From the NCBI GenBank assembly GCA_026874595.1, contig CM049312.1, positions 80,248,929 to 80,312,928 of the forward strand: a stretch of 64,000 nucleotides of DNA. Direction: 5' to 3'. Origin of the DNA: Sipunculus nudus. Its lineage: Eukaryota > Annelida > Sipuncula > Golfingiida > Sipunculidae. A program made the position numbers and the translations under genes. The notes beneath the pieces were generated by a model. It was not told the DNA's origin. It ran no database searches and worked only from the letters and a program-made list of their open reading frames with translations. Within the stretch, counting starts at the first letter, position 1, and each line of letters opens with the position of its first letter. Below are positions 1 to 11,820 of this stretch, in pieces.

Positions 1-2780
1 CATTATTCAGGTTTTATTGGCTCTTTCTTTAGGATACATTATTCAGGTTTTATTGGCTCTTTCTTTAGGATACATTATTCAGGTTTTATTGGCTCTTTCT
101 TTAGGATACATTATTCAGGTTTTATTGGCTCTTTGTTTAGGATACATTATTCAGGTTTTATTGGCTCTTTCTTTAGGATACATTATTCAGGTTTTATTGG
201 CTCTTTCTTCAGGATACATTATTCAGGTTTTATTGGCTCTATTTTAGGATACATTATTCAGGTTTTATTGGCTCTTTCTTTAGGTTACATTATTCAGGTT
301 TTATTGGCTCTTTCTTTAGGATACATTATTCAGGTTTTATTGGCTCTTTCTTTAGGATACATTATTCAGGTTTTATTGGCTCTTTCTTTAGGATACATTA
401 TTCAGGTTTTATTGGCTCTTTCTTTAGGATACATTATTCAGGTTTTATTTGCTCTTTCTTTAGGATACATTATTCAGGTTTTATTGGCTCTTTCTTTAGG
501 ATACATTATTCAGGTTTTATTGGCTCTTTCTTTATGATACATTATTCAGGTTTTATTGGCTCTTTCTTTAGGATACATTATTCAGGTTTTATTGGCTCTT
601 TCTTATAGATACATTTTTCAGGTTTTGTTGCCTCTGTGTTTAGGATACATTATTCAGGTTTTATTGGCTCTTTGTTTAGGATACATTATTCAGGTTTTAT
701 TGGCTTTTTGTTTAGGATACATTATTCAGGTTTTATTGGCTCTTTGTTTAGGATACATTATTCAGGTTTTATTGGCTCTTTGTTTAGGATACATTATTCA
801 GGTTTTATTGGCTCTTTGTTTAGGATACATTATTCAGGTTTTATTGGCTCTTTCTTTAGGATACAATATTCAGGTTTTATTGGCTCTTTCTTTAGGATAC
901 ATTATTCAGGTTTTATTGGCTCTTTCTTTAGGATACATTATTCAGGTTTTATTGGCTTTTTCTTTAGGATACATTATTCAGGTTTTATTGGCTCTTTGTT
1001 TAGGATACATTATTCAGGTTTTATTGGCTCTTTCTTTAGGATACATTATTCAGGTTTTATTGGCTCTTTCTTAAAGATACATTATTCAGGTTTTGTTGCC
1101 TCTGTGTTTAGGATACATTATTCAGGTTTTATTGGCTCTTTGTTTAGGATACATTATTCAGGTTTTTTTGGCCCTTTTTTTAGGATACCTTATTCAGTTT
1201 TTATTGGCTTTTTCGTTAGGATACATTATTCAGGTTTTATTGGCTTTTTCGTTAGGATACATTATTCAGGTTTCATTGGCTCTTTGTTTAGGATACATTA
1301 TTATGGTTTTATTGGCTCTTTCTTTAGGATACATTATTCAGATTTTATTGGCTCTTTCTTTAGGATACATTATTCAGGTTTTATTGGCTCTTTCTTTAGG
1401 ATACATTATTCAGGTTTTATTGGCTCTTTCTTTAGGATACATTATTCAGGTTTTATTGGCTCTTTCTTAAGGATACATTATTCAGGTTTTATTGGCTTTT
1501 TCATTAAGATACATTATTCAGGTTTTATTGGCTCTTTCTTTAGGATACATTATTCAGGTTTTATTGGCTCTTTCTTTAGGATACATTATTCAGGTTTTAT
1601 TGGCTCTTTCTTTAGGATACATTATTCAGGTTTTATTGGCTCTTTCTTTAGGATACATTATTCAGGTTTTATTGGCTCTTTCTTTAGGATACATTATTCA
1701 GGTTTTATTTGCTCTTTCTTTAGGATACATTATTCAGGTTTTATTGGCTTTTTGTTTAGGATACATTATTCAGGTTTTATTGGCTCTTTCTTTAGGATAT
1801 ATTATTCAGGTTTTATTGGCTCTTTCTTTAGGATACATTATTCAGGTTTTATTGGCTCTTTCTTTAGGATACATTATTCAGGTTTTATTGGCTCTATCTT
1901 TAGGATACATTATTCAGGTTTTATTGGCTCTTTCTTTAGGATACATTATTCAGGTTTTATTGGCTCTTTCTTTAGGATACATTATTCAGGTTTTATTGGC
2001 TCTTTCTTTAGGATACATTATTCAGGTTTTATTGGCTCTTTGTTTAGGATACATTATTCAGGTTTTATTGGCTCTTTCTTTAGGATACATTATTCAGGTT
2101 TTATTGGCTCTTTCTTCAGGATACATTATTCAGGTTTTATTGGCTCTATTTTAGGATACATTATTCAGGTTTTATTGGCTCTTTCTTTAGGTTACATTAT
2201 TCAGGTTTTATTGGCTCTTTCTTTAGGATACATTATTCAGGTTTTATTGGCTCTTTCTTTAGGATACATTATTCAGGTTTTATTGGCTCTTTCTTTAGGA
2301 TACATTATTCAGGTTTTATTATTATTGGCTCTTTATTTAGGATACATTATTCAGGTTTTATTGGCTCTTTCTTTAGGATACATTATTCAGGTTTTATTGG
2401 CTCTTTCTTTAGGATACATTATTCAGGTTTTATTGGCTCTTTCTTTAGGATACATTATTCAAGTTTTATTGGCTCTTTCTTTAGGATACATTATTCAGGT
2501 TTTATTATTATTGGCTCTTTATTTAGGATACATTATTCAGGTTTTATTGGCTCTTTCTTTAGGATACATTATTCAGGTTTTATTGGCTCTTTCTTTAGGA
2601 TACATTATTCAGGTTTTATTGGCTCTTTCTTTAGGATACATTATTCAGGTTTTATTGTCTCTTTCTTTAGGATACATTATTCAGGTTTTATTGACTCTTT
2701 CTTTAGGATACATTTTACAGGTTTTATTGGCTCTTTGTTTAGGATACATTATTCAGAGTTTGTTGGCTCTTTGTATATGC
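1..2780 (+). repeat. 36-bp tandem satellite, array 1 (left end outside window)
   Basis: About 77 head-to-tail copies of a 36-bp unit that begins GGATACATTATTCAGG and ends GGCTCTTTCTTTA. Most units differ from the consensus by 0-3 bases. Because 36 is a multiple of 3, two plus-strand frames stay open for long stretches: one reads as repeats of LGYIIQVLLALS, the other as RIHYSGFIGSFF. The third plus frame has a TAG in each unit and all minus frames contain stops. Two 35-bp units (near 240 and 2150) switch the frame. Higher-order structure is visible: a GTTGCCTCTG marker recurs 468 bp apart (627 and 1095), and a unit carrying an extra TTATTA recurs 186 bp apart (2327 and 2513). I read this as noncoding satellite, because changes fall on all codon positions and stops occur in both long frames in one array or the other. 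Confidence 0.95.
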
Positions 2781-3165
2781 TACATTTGTTTTTTTTTTTT
2801 TGCTCTTTTTGAAAGCCATATTATTCGAGGTTTGTTGGCTCTTAATGAAAGCCATATTCAGGGTTTCGCAGCTTTTAGTGAAAACAACATTATTCAGGGT
2901 TTTGTTGGTGCTTTATTATTTATCGAAATTATACAGTTTTTTGTCATATAAAATAATATTGCTTTTATTAGTTATCTGTTAATGCCAAATATACAGGATT
3001 TTGGTGATGACATGTTACAGAATAATTATACTGGACCGCTATTTATAGAACAACCATACATGGTTTTTGCTGTTCTATGTTAAAGCCTAATTTTAAAGGT
3101 TTTTGTTGATTCTTTGTATAAGGCTAATTATACATGTTGTTATTAATCCTTTCTAATATAGCTTA
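2781..3165 (+). repeat. Decayed edge of satellite array 1
   Basis: Beyond the homogeneous array the same unit can be followed with increasing divergence. Successive segments begin GAAAGCCATATTATTCGAGG, GAAAGCCATATTCAGGG and GAAAACAACATTATTCAGGG, each followed by a TTGTTGG-like core. Fainter pieces follow near 3083 (AAAGCCTAATTTTAAAGG) and 3120. This is the usual picture of an array homogenised in the middle and decaying at its edge. The frame-A reading continues open to 2951, but composition alone may explain that. Confidence 0.7.
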
Positions 3166-4410
3166 AAGTTAACCACGTTCGAGCATGGACTTATTACTCC
3201 GTGTTTTACGCCATTGTCGGTCTCCACACCAGGGCTATAATCAGATAACTGACGCTTGTCCGGGACTTAGTAGTTGTTGCTACATCACAAAAGCGATTAG
3301 TCGTTAATCTTATTGACAAACGTAGTGAATTAGTCTCAAAATGCCTAACCCTGAAATTACCGAACCGTGCAAAAAGAAAATAGTAACAACATCTGGGTCC
3401 AACATTTACACCGTTTTACAACTGTCTATGTTTAAGATTCATACATAATGATTTCAATATTACATGATCTGATTCAAGATCTGAAAGGGTAAACATGAGT
3501 GAAGTCACATATATGTGAAGAATATTGCTCATTTTGACATTAATGGCGGGAAAATTACTTTCCTGAAATAATATCTCACCGTATAACTTACCTGATTGCA
3601 CTCCTGGTGTAGACAGAAAATAGTCTGAATAAAATATAACTGAATAAGAATATTAGAGGCTGCAGACTAGCTCAGTCCATATAGAATATTGAAGTCTGCA
3701 CGCTGGCTCAGTCAATAAGACAAGTTGTTTTATAGCTGTCAACATGACATTTATACGTCAAGCCTCATGTACACATTGTATACAAATATCCAACATTCAA
3801 ACCAATACAGCTATATTTGAAAAGATGTACAGACAACATTTTAAGAAATGCATGACAGGTTAATGTAAATCTGTCGATTTTTATTAATACCTACGAATTC
3901 TCCCAACTGTATGCTAAAGGCTGAAATAATTTTGCTGGTATAGTGTATAGGAGATCCTAAGAGATGCTTTTGTGCTCTATGTCACCCTACGTCGAGCCGA
4001 TATTTAATGCAAACATACTATATATACTGTAAAATCTGCGAATCGCCTCCCTAAACTGCTATGTGTAAGGTATTAATGGACTCTTCAATTGTTCCATTTG
4101 TTCATTGTCGCTATTTCTTTAACACGTATGGCATATCAGTTGACATTTATAGCAGTGGAATGCTTAAATGAATGTGATTTCAAATTATGCATGCTTTGAC
4201 TATTGTTTAGTCCTCTATAAAGCCAAATTATTTGGCCTTCTGTTGGTTCTTTGTGAAAGACATGCTGGACGGGCCTTGGATTGTCCCTTGTTAGTTGCCA
4301 ATATGTGTATGTGTGCACATGATTGATTAGTAATAATATCTTTTATCTGTTAAAGGCAATGATGGTGAAGGTTATTAATGGTCACTTGAAAGTTAACGAA
4401 TACCCAGTCG

Positions 4411-4426
4411 TTATATATAAATATAT

Positions 4427-4504
<78 letters not shown>
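4411..4504. repeat. (TA)n microsatellite, interrupted
   Basis: TA dinucleotide run with several TAAATA interruptions. The counterpart at 13452-13541 in copy 2 has a different number and spacing of interruptions, so the tract has changed since the duplication. Confidence 0.95.
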
Positions 4505-4507
<3 letters not shown>

Positions 4508-5070
4508 CATAAATTGTTTCGATCATCGCTAAAAATAAATTGATAACTGTAATATTAACAAGTTACTTGCCTTTATATCAGAGCGGTTGTTCTCCCAGCT
4601 CTTACAGTTGGCCGTACAGAAAAATGTTTATAGTCTAGAGATCCACCTCGCCATTAAATTGTATTTGCATTCATAGATTATGAAAAAGAGTTGTCAAGTA
4701 GTGATCCGGAAAAAAAGGTCCATGAAAAGGTAACGGGTTGTTCAAATATTCACCGCCAGATGTCAGTAAATCCTCTTGCTCGATAAACATGTGCACGATT
4801 GCGATGAGTATCGGTATGTGGTATGGTCTAAGAGAGGTTGATTTTCAGATGCTATAACATATCTGATATCTCAGTCTAATGGGATTCCCTAAAGATCTAA
4901 TTATCTTTATTGTGCTCGTCTGTAAGTTCTTTTTTTCTATGTACGCTGTACCATCCTGTACCGTCCCAAGACACACAAACACACACATATATATATTTAA
5001 GGTAGAGTACCCTCCGATTTTAAGTGCTTTTTGGCCTTCAGACAAGGCCAGAGCGATATAACACTCAGTG

Positions 5071-5125
<55 letters not shown>

Positions 5126-5933
5126 AGTGTGTGAGGGTGTGTGTGTGAACGTACTCATTGGGAAACACTATATTGACTGCACACCAAACGCGCGAGGGCT
5201 TTTTCATTTTTTCGGGACTTACACCCGGGTTCTCGCAAACGAAAATCTGTTTAAGTATATTTAAAGCATTTAAAGCCGGAAAAAAAATGTAGGGGAAGTT
5301 TCCCACAAGTCCTCAGAAAAAAACGTTTTGCTTGTAATTTGCTTTATGTGTGTGTGACAGCGCCATCTATATTGAGAGCTTTGCAAGATGGTTAGAAAAG
5401 TGTGTGGTAGTAAGCCGGGTGCTCGATAAAATGTTTAAACTGGTTATCCAACCTGTTTAGCGGAATCAGATCTTATTTAGATCGTGAGAGGTTAGAATTA
5501 GAACCTTACATTGCCATGGGTTCCAGGAGTAGGCCTAAACAGGAAACAAAATAAAAACTAATAGACTTTCTTATCTACATGATCCGTCTGATCTGCCAAG
5601 AAAAACTCTGAGCGGCTTGGTTCTCAAGTTTATAATAGATATAAAAAAAAAATTGATATCCCATCCAGTGTAAATATATGTAAATATGTGTTAAATTTAT
5701 TTATTTATTTATTTATTTTTGGCATTTTGCACTTATTTTTTCGAGAGAGCATGTTACATCATTATATTGTTACATTATTCATTGATTTCGTTCTAATCGT
5801 ATTGCATGTGTCTTGTTTCATTTTGGTGAAGATAATGAACTTTTCATAGAATTACAACATTAATCTAAACATATTAAATCTTCGCATACTTTATGTATTT
5901 TTACTTGTACCGCGATGTGTTATATAATGTTGT

Positions 5934-5936
<3 letters not shown>

Positions 5937-5986
<50 letters not shown>
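5937..5986. repeat. (TA)n microsatellite
   Basis: Pure TA run ending at TACAGGGAAGC. The counterpart in copy 2 is at 14957-15005. Confidence 0.95.
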
Positions 5987-5989
<3 letters not shown>

Positions 5990-6364
5990 GGAAGCATGTA
6001 CATTAGCCTGATTGGCTACTTTTGTAATCCTGCTATAAATAAATATGTTTAAATAAAGTGTGCTTGATATGCTGTTTGTAGGTCCTCCCTATGACACGAA
6101 GACATAACATGAACTGAAATTCCTCGCAGGTTGTCCTCACAAGTTATGCGCTAAGTCAATGCATCGTTCTCACGTCAAACCAGCCTTAAAAAAAGTGTGC
6201 GAGGAAACATGCGTTCCCTAAGTGTTAAGGATCTCAGTAGCTCTTCTAAGTAACACTAGAAGAACTGTTAGTCCTCGGAAGTATAATGTGAAAGCAAGGT
6301 CTTCTCATGTACGCGTATACGCGTATGTGTTTGTTTGTGTACAAGTTCATAAAATGCATCAATG

Positions 6365-6427
6365 CATTTAATGTTACTACCCGCACGTTTCGTGCTCACT
6401 TCATGGCACTTATCAGGTAAGTAAATG
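6365..6427 (-). ncRNA. Hammerhead-ribozyme fold in PLE remnant, copy 1 (core mutated)
   Basis: Read on the minus strand, the segment folds as a type-I hammerhead. Stem I is CATTT/AAATG plus TTAC/GTAA with an internal loop between them. The first core strand is CTGATAA (6410-6416). Stem II is GTGC/GCAC with a 10-nt loop (6392-6409). The second core strand is GAA (6389-6391). Stem III is a minimal two-pair AC/GT with a 6-nt loop (6379-6388), and the nucleotide at the cleavage site is A (6378). A very short stem III is known for hammerheads carried by Penelope-like elements, and this one lies about 145 bp 3' of a PLE endonuclease on the same strand. The core differs from the CUGANGA consensus at G8 (A here), which should cripple cleavage. 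The fold was assigned by eye. Confidence 0.65.
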
Positions 6428-6570
6428 GTGTTGGTTTATATTTGTTCAGGTATGGGTGCGTGAGTGAGTGTGTGAGATAAATAAGGACTGGCATTATTTT
6501 GTACGTCATGATTAGTAGATTCTACTGTTTACATAGGGTACATCTGTTAACCAATGTTGTCATAGCTGGA

Positions 6571-6882
6571 TTAGCGATAATGGACCATGTAATACTGTGA
6601 GAAATGCCTTGGCGTATGAGTTTCCAAATGTTTTGATAGTTCTGTTTCTTTATCATACTGCTGGCATTTAAAGGACTTCTTGTGGTTCGCATAGCGGCTT
6701 ATGAAAGTATTTCCTGTGTTTCCTATGTATGAGACGGTCCCGTTGTTTGTTGTTATATCAGCTTTGTAAATAACACTTGTTATTTTGCAGTGGCCGTTCA
6801 GTGGACATTCTCCTTTATTCCTGCAGTTGCAAGTTCGCTTGTGTTGGGGACTGATTAGCGGTGGGTGTCGGTTCTTTTTCAT
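6571..6882 (-). pseudogene. Penelope-like element GIY-YIG endonuclease fragment, copy 1
   Basis: A 103-residue frame reading towards lower coordinates. Its N-terminal part has a cysteine cluster of the form CNCR-x3-ECPLNGHC, followed by VIYKA and, about 12 residues later, SYIG, then an F-x2-RY and NHKKSF, and TELSKHL. This order (CxC zinc finger, IY...YIG, R, NH, LSKH) is that of the GIY-YIG nicking endonuclease at the C-terminus of Penelope-like retroelements, which cuts the DNA target so that the reverse transcriptase can prime. The expected tryptophan after LSKH is absent, and the continuation is broken by stops (the next codons read SSYDNIG between stops). No reverse transcriptase lies upstream: homology stops at the duplication boundary. 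This is a 5'-truncated relic. The copy-2 frame has the same predicted protein. Confidence 0.85.
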
Positions 6883-6888
6883 AGTCGA

Positions 6889-7353
6889 AAAAGTAAAGTC
6901 AGTTGAAAAACCTTAACATGCTTTGTAAATAGTATCAAGGATATTAAAGTTTAAATTCATTCGTGACCAAAGTACACAGGTACAAAACAAGCTACACCCA
7001 AGATTGTCCTGCTAACTTTTATGATGTATTTACCCTGCAAATTAAATGGTTGTAGACGTAGTATAAATTTACAAAATAGGGCATGGTACTTTCTGAAGAA
7101 ACCTTGACGAAAGTACAGATTTCGCACTCTGTATCACCAGTTTTCTATCGTTGTGCAAAATGGTATGACCACATGTAATCAATAGAACATGAATTTTGGC
7201 GGGTTGCTTCAATCCATGTTCTGAAAACTGACCATTTTTCGACGACATGAAAATCAACGGTGTCTTATTTTACTTTTCCAGCCAGAGCAATACTATATAA
7301 TTTTTTTTTGCTGAAAGAATCATATAACTTAATTCACACAAACACCCACACAC

Positions 7354-7407
<54 letters not shown>

Positions 7408-8318
7408 CTATTCATCCAATTAAAAATTTACAAGACAATATTTTCATGAGAATGAAACGTTGCATCAGAAACCCATCCACAATACCCAAAGGAAACAACC
7501 GGTAATGTTTCAATTCCCATCAAAAAACCCAATATTTCTGTCTTTAAAGTTTCATATTAAGCATTACCGTGTATATGTGATTCATAGCTCTTCTGGTGGT
7601 TCCTGAAAACCTGAAACGAAATTTGAAGCATAAATTAGTTCAGTTGTACCTGTGAACGTGTCATATGCATCGTTGAAGTCTTTATCCAGTTGGACATGTT
7701 TTCATTACTTACACAGAAACGGCTCTATTTCGTGTATTTCACCGATACAGAGGCAAATTATTGAATGAAATATGTCTGTGTTAGAATCACATAGGCTACC
7801 AACTGATTCAGTTAACTTAAAAGGTTAATTTTATAATAAAGGTCCAATCAAACCAACCTTTCAGTGTTTATTTCCATATAATTTTTCCATATTTTATTAT
7901 CAGGGTAGAGTAAAATCAATACAGATACAATTGTATGGTTGTCTATAATATAAGACAACAAAAGTACTGCTGAATCTATATATATGTGTGTTAATGCGTA
8001 CCCGTAAATGTGTATTTACACCTAAAGATAATACTCAAATATATGCTAAAAGCCGGAACATTAGAGCTTTCACTGATACCGCCTCTACCTGAGTAGTACT
8101 TTTATATGCATCATGTTGCCTCACGTCAAAATACATAAACCCTATGCCCTTTCATGCATGAAATATGTATGTAAACACCATTTTGAAATGTTATCAATGG
8201 ACCTCCCATCTCTCTTCAATTTTCGTCTTCAAACACGTAATACGAAGACAAATCAGTTGAGATACATGGAAGTGAATGATGAGAAAATAAAATGATTGGG
8301 CAATTAACCATTCATATT
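6889..8318. other. Spacer between unit 1 and array 2, gene-free
   Basis: Present once in the window. It joins the end of the first PLE remnant to the first 36-bp unit of array 2. It contains a (TA)n tract (7356-7404) preceded by CA-rich sequence, and otherwise only short frames without recognisable domains. If the duplication is a simple tandem one, the same sequence should precede array 1, just left of this window. Confidence 0.75.
7356..7404. repeat. (TA)n microsatellite
   Basis: Pure TA run preceded by a short CACACAAACACCCACA stretch. Confidence 0.95.
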
Positions 8319-11300
8319 AAGGATACATTATTCAGGTTTTATTGGCTCTTTGTTTAGGATACATTATTCAGGTTTTATTGGCTTTTTCTTTAGGATACAT
8401 TATTCAGGTTTTATTGGCTTTTTCTTTAGGATACATTATTCAGGTTTTATTGGCTCTTTGTTTAGGATACATTATTCAGGTTTTATTGGCTCTTTCTTTA
8501 GGATACAATATTCAGGTTTTATTGGCTCTTTCTTTAGGATACATTATTCAGGTTTTATTGGCTCTTTCTTTAGGATACATAATTCAGGTTTTATAGGCTC
8601 TTTCTTTAGGATACATTATTCAGGTTTTATTGGCTCTTTGTTTAGGATACATGATTCAGGTTTTATTGGCTCCTTCTTAAGGATACATGATTCAGGTTTT
8701 TTTGGCTCTTTGTTTAGGATACATGATTCAGGTTTTATTGGCTCTTTCTTTAGGATACATTATTCAGGTTTTATTGGCTCTTTCTTTAGGATACATTATT
8801 CAGGTTTTATTGGCTCTTTCTTTAGGATACATTATTCAGGTTTTATTTGCTCTTTCTTTAGGATACATTATTCAGGTTTTATTGGCTCTTTCTTTAGGAT
8901 ACATTATTCAGGTTTTATTGGCTCTTTCTTTATGATACATTATTCAGGTTTTATTGGCTCTTTCTTTAGGATACATTATTCAGGTTTTATTGGCTCTTTC
9001 TTAAAGATACATTATTCAGGTTTTGTTGCCTCTGTGTTTAGGATACATTATTCAGGTTTTATTGGCTCTTTGTTTAGGATACATTATTCAGGTTTTATTG
9101 GCTTTTTGTTTAGGATACATTATTCAGGTTTTATTGGCTCTTTGTTTAGGATACATTATTCAGGTTTTATTGGCTCTTTCTTTAGGATACATTATTCAGG
9201 TTTTATTGGCTCTTTCTTAAAGATACATTATTCAGGTTTTGTTGCCTCTGTGTTTAGGATACATTATTCAGGTTTTATTGGCTCTTTGTTTAGGATACAT
9301 GATTCAGGTTTTTTTGGCCCTTTTTTTAGGATACCTTATTCAGTTTTTATTGGCTTTTTCGTTAGGATACATTATTCAGGTTTTAATGGCTTTTTCGTTA
9401 GGATACATTATTCAGGTTTCATTGGCTCTTTGTTTAGGATACATTATTAAGGTTTTATTGGCTCTTTCTTTAGGATACATTATTCAGATTTTATTGGCTC
9501 TTTCTTTAGGATACATTATTCAGGTTTTATTGGCTCTTTCTTTATGATACATTATTCAGGTTTTATTGGCTCTTTCTTTAGGATACATTATTCAGGTTTT
9601 ATTGGCTCTTTCTTAAGGATACATTATTCAGGTTTTATTGGCTTTTTCATTAAGATACATTATTCAGTTTTTATTGGCTCTTTCTTTAGGATACATTATT
9701 CAGGTTTTATTGGCTCTTTCTTTAGGATACATTATTCAGGTTTTATTGGCTCTATCTTTAGGATACATGATTCAGGTTTTATTGGCTCTTTCTTAAAGAT
9801 ACATTATTCAGGTTTTATTGGCTCTTTCTTTAGGATACATTATTCAGGTTTTATTGGCTCTTTCTTTATGATACATTATTCAGGTTTTATTGGCTCTTTC
9901 TTTAGGATACATTATTCAGGTTTTATTGGCTCTTTCTTAAAGATACATTATTCAGGTTTTGTTGCCTCTGTGTTTAGGATACATTATTCAGGTTTTATTG
10001 GCTCTTTGTTTAGGATACATTATTCAGGTTTTATTGGCTTTTTGTTTAGGATACATTATTCAGGTTTTATTGGCTCTTTGTTTAGGATACATTATTCAGG
10101 CTTTATTGGCTCTTTGTTTAGGATACATTATTCAGGCTTTATTGGCTCTTTGTTTAGGATACATTATTCAGGTTTTATTGGCTCTTTCTTTAGGATACAA
10201 TATTCAGGTTTTATTGGCTCTTTCTTTAGGATACATTATTCAGGTTTTATTGGCTCTTTCTTTAGGATACATTATTCAGGTTTTATTGGCTTTTTCTTTA
10301 GGATACATTATTCAGGTTTTATTGGCTCTTTGTTTAGGATACATTATTCAGGTTTTATTGGCTCTTTCTTTAGGATACATTATTCAGGTTTTATTGGCTC
10401 TTTCTTAAAGATACATTATTCAGGTTTTGTTGCCTCTGTGTTTAGGATACATTATTCAGGTTTTATTGGCTCTTTGTTTAGGATACATGATTCAGGTTTT
10501 TTTGGCCCTTTTTTTAGGATACCTTATTCAGTTTTTATTGGCTTTTTCGTTAGGATACATTATTCAGGTTTTAATGGCTTTTTCGTTAGGATACATTATT
10601 CAGGTTTCATTGGCTCTTTGTTTAGGATACATTATTAAGGTTTTATTGGCTCTTTCTTTAGGATACATTATTCAGATTTTATTGGCTCTTTCTTTAGGAT
10701 ACATTATTCAGGTTTTATTGGCTCTTTCTTTATGATACATTACTCAGGTTTTATTGGCTCTTTCTTTAGGATACATTATTCAGGTTTCATTGGCTCTTTC
10801 TTAAGGATACATTATTCAGGTTTTATTGGCTTTTTCATTAAGATACATTATTCAGGTTTTATTGGCTCTTTCTTTAGGATACATTATTCAGGTTTTATTG
10901 GCTCTTTCTTTAGGATACATTATTCAGGTTTTATTGGCTCTATCTTTAGGATACATTATTCAGGTTTTATTGGCTCTTTCTTAAAGATACATTATTCAGG
11001 TTTTATTGGCTCTTTCTTTAGGATACATTATTCAGGTTTTATTTGCTCTTTCTTTGGGATACATTATTCAGGTTTTATTGGCTTTTTGTTTAGGATACAT
11101 TATTCAGGTTTTATTGGCTCTTTGTTTAGGATACATTATTCAGGTTTTATTGGCTCTTTCTTTAGGATACATTATTCAGGTTTTATTGGCTCTTTCTTTA
11201 GGATACATTATTCAGGTTTTATTGGCTCTATCTTTAGGATACATTATTCAGGTTTTATTGGCTCTTTCTTTAGGATACATTATTCAGGTTTTATTGGCTC

Positions 11301-11820
11301 TTTCTTTAGGATACATTATTCAGGTTTTATTGGCTCTTTCTTTAGGATACATTATTCAGGTTTTATTGGCTCTATTTTAGGATACATTATTCAGGTTTTA
11401 TTGGCTCTTTCTTTAGGTTACATTATTCAGGTTTTATTGGCTCTTTCTTTAGGATACATTATTCAGGTTTTATTGGCTCTTTCTTTAGGATACATTATTC
11501 AGGTTTTATTGGCTCTTTCTTTAGGATACATTATTCAGGTTTTATTGGCTCTTTATTTAGGATACATTATTCAGGTTTTATTGGCTCTTTCTTTAGGATA
11601 CATTATTCAGGTTTTATTGGCTCTTTCTTTAGGATACATTATTCAGGTTTTATTGGCTCTTTCTTTAGGATACATTATTCAGGTTTTATTGTCTCTTTCT
11701 TTAGGATACATTATTCAGGTTTTATTGACTCTTTCTTTAGGATACATTTTACAGGTTTTATTGGCTCTTTGTTTAGGATACATTATTCAGAGTTTGTTGG
11801 CTCTTTGTATATGCTACATT
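8319..11820 (+). repeat. 36-bp tandem satellite, array 2
   Basis: About 97 copies of the same 36-bp unit as array 1. It starts abruptly after TTCATATTAA at 8318, with an already canonical unit, and ends in degraded units. Marker units show block amplification. GTTGCCTCTG occurs at 9025, 9241, 9961 and 10429, spaced 216, 720 and 468 bp (6, 20 and 13 units). A run of rare variants starting at 9241 is repeated 1188 bp later (33 units). The 13-unit spacing is shared with array 1. One 35-bp unit near 11375 changes the frame, as in array 1. A unit with CATTATTAAGG, repeated with the 1188-bp block, puts stops in the otherwise open RIHYSGF frame. Confidence 0.95.

Larger units (their letters stand above)
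3166..6364. other. Gene-free interior of duplicated unit, copy 1
   Basis: No convincing gene. AT-rich sequence with three (TA)n tracts (4411-4504, interrupted; 5071-5118 running into TG repeats to about 5148; 5937-5986). A diverged satellite-like fragment lies near 4200-4300 (AAAGCCAAATTATTTGG followed by CTGTTGGTTCTTTG). A doubled GCTCAGTC motif at 3669-3715 is possibly an old tRNA-like relic. Short open frames here are under 160 codons, are interrupted by microsatellites, and match no family I recognise. Confidence 0.7.
1..6888. repeat. Tandem segmental duplication, copy 1 (left end outside window)
   Basis: Everything from the 36-bp array through the PLE remnant recurs about 9.02-9.04 kb to the right, with only scattered substitutions and small indels. 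Examples are a ~19-bp stretch after 5787 missing from copy 2 and an inserted TTAAAATC-like run in copy 2 near 12186. Colinearity ends between 6883 and 6888 (shared ATA, one mismatch, shared TCGA). The sequence 6889-8318 would then be the left part of the second unit. Confidence 0.9.
6365..6888 (-). mobile_element. Penelope-like retroelement remnant, copy 1 (EN fragment plus hammerhead)
   Basis: Groups the endonuclease fragment and the 3' hammerhead fold. In intact PLEs the hammerhead lies in the terminal repeat (pLTR) and the endonuclease at the C-terminus of the single ORF, so an EN-to-hammerhead order on one strand is expected at an element's 3' side. The reverse transcriptase part is missing. 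The true 3' limit is not visible. Confidence 0.75.

Noticed and set aside
1-2951. Long open frames across the 36-bp array as a repetitive protein gene
   Set aside because: Unit length divisible by three keeps two frames open at once; frame shifts and stops are tolerated, and no start, splice or codon-position bias supports coding.
8319-11820. 36-bp repeat array as a CRISPR array
   Set aside because: Period equals repeat length, so there are no spacers; the context is eukaryotic and there are no cas genes.
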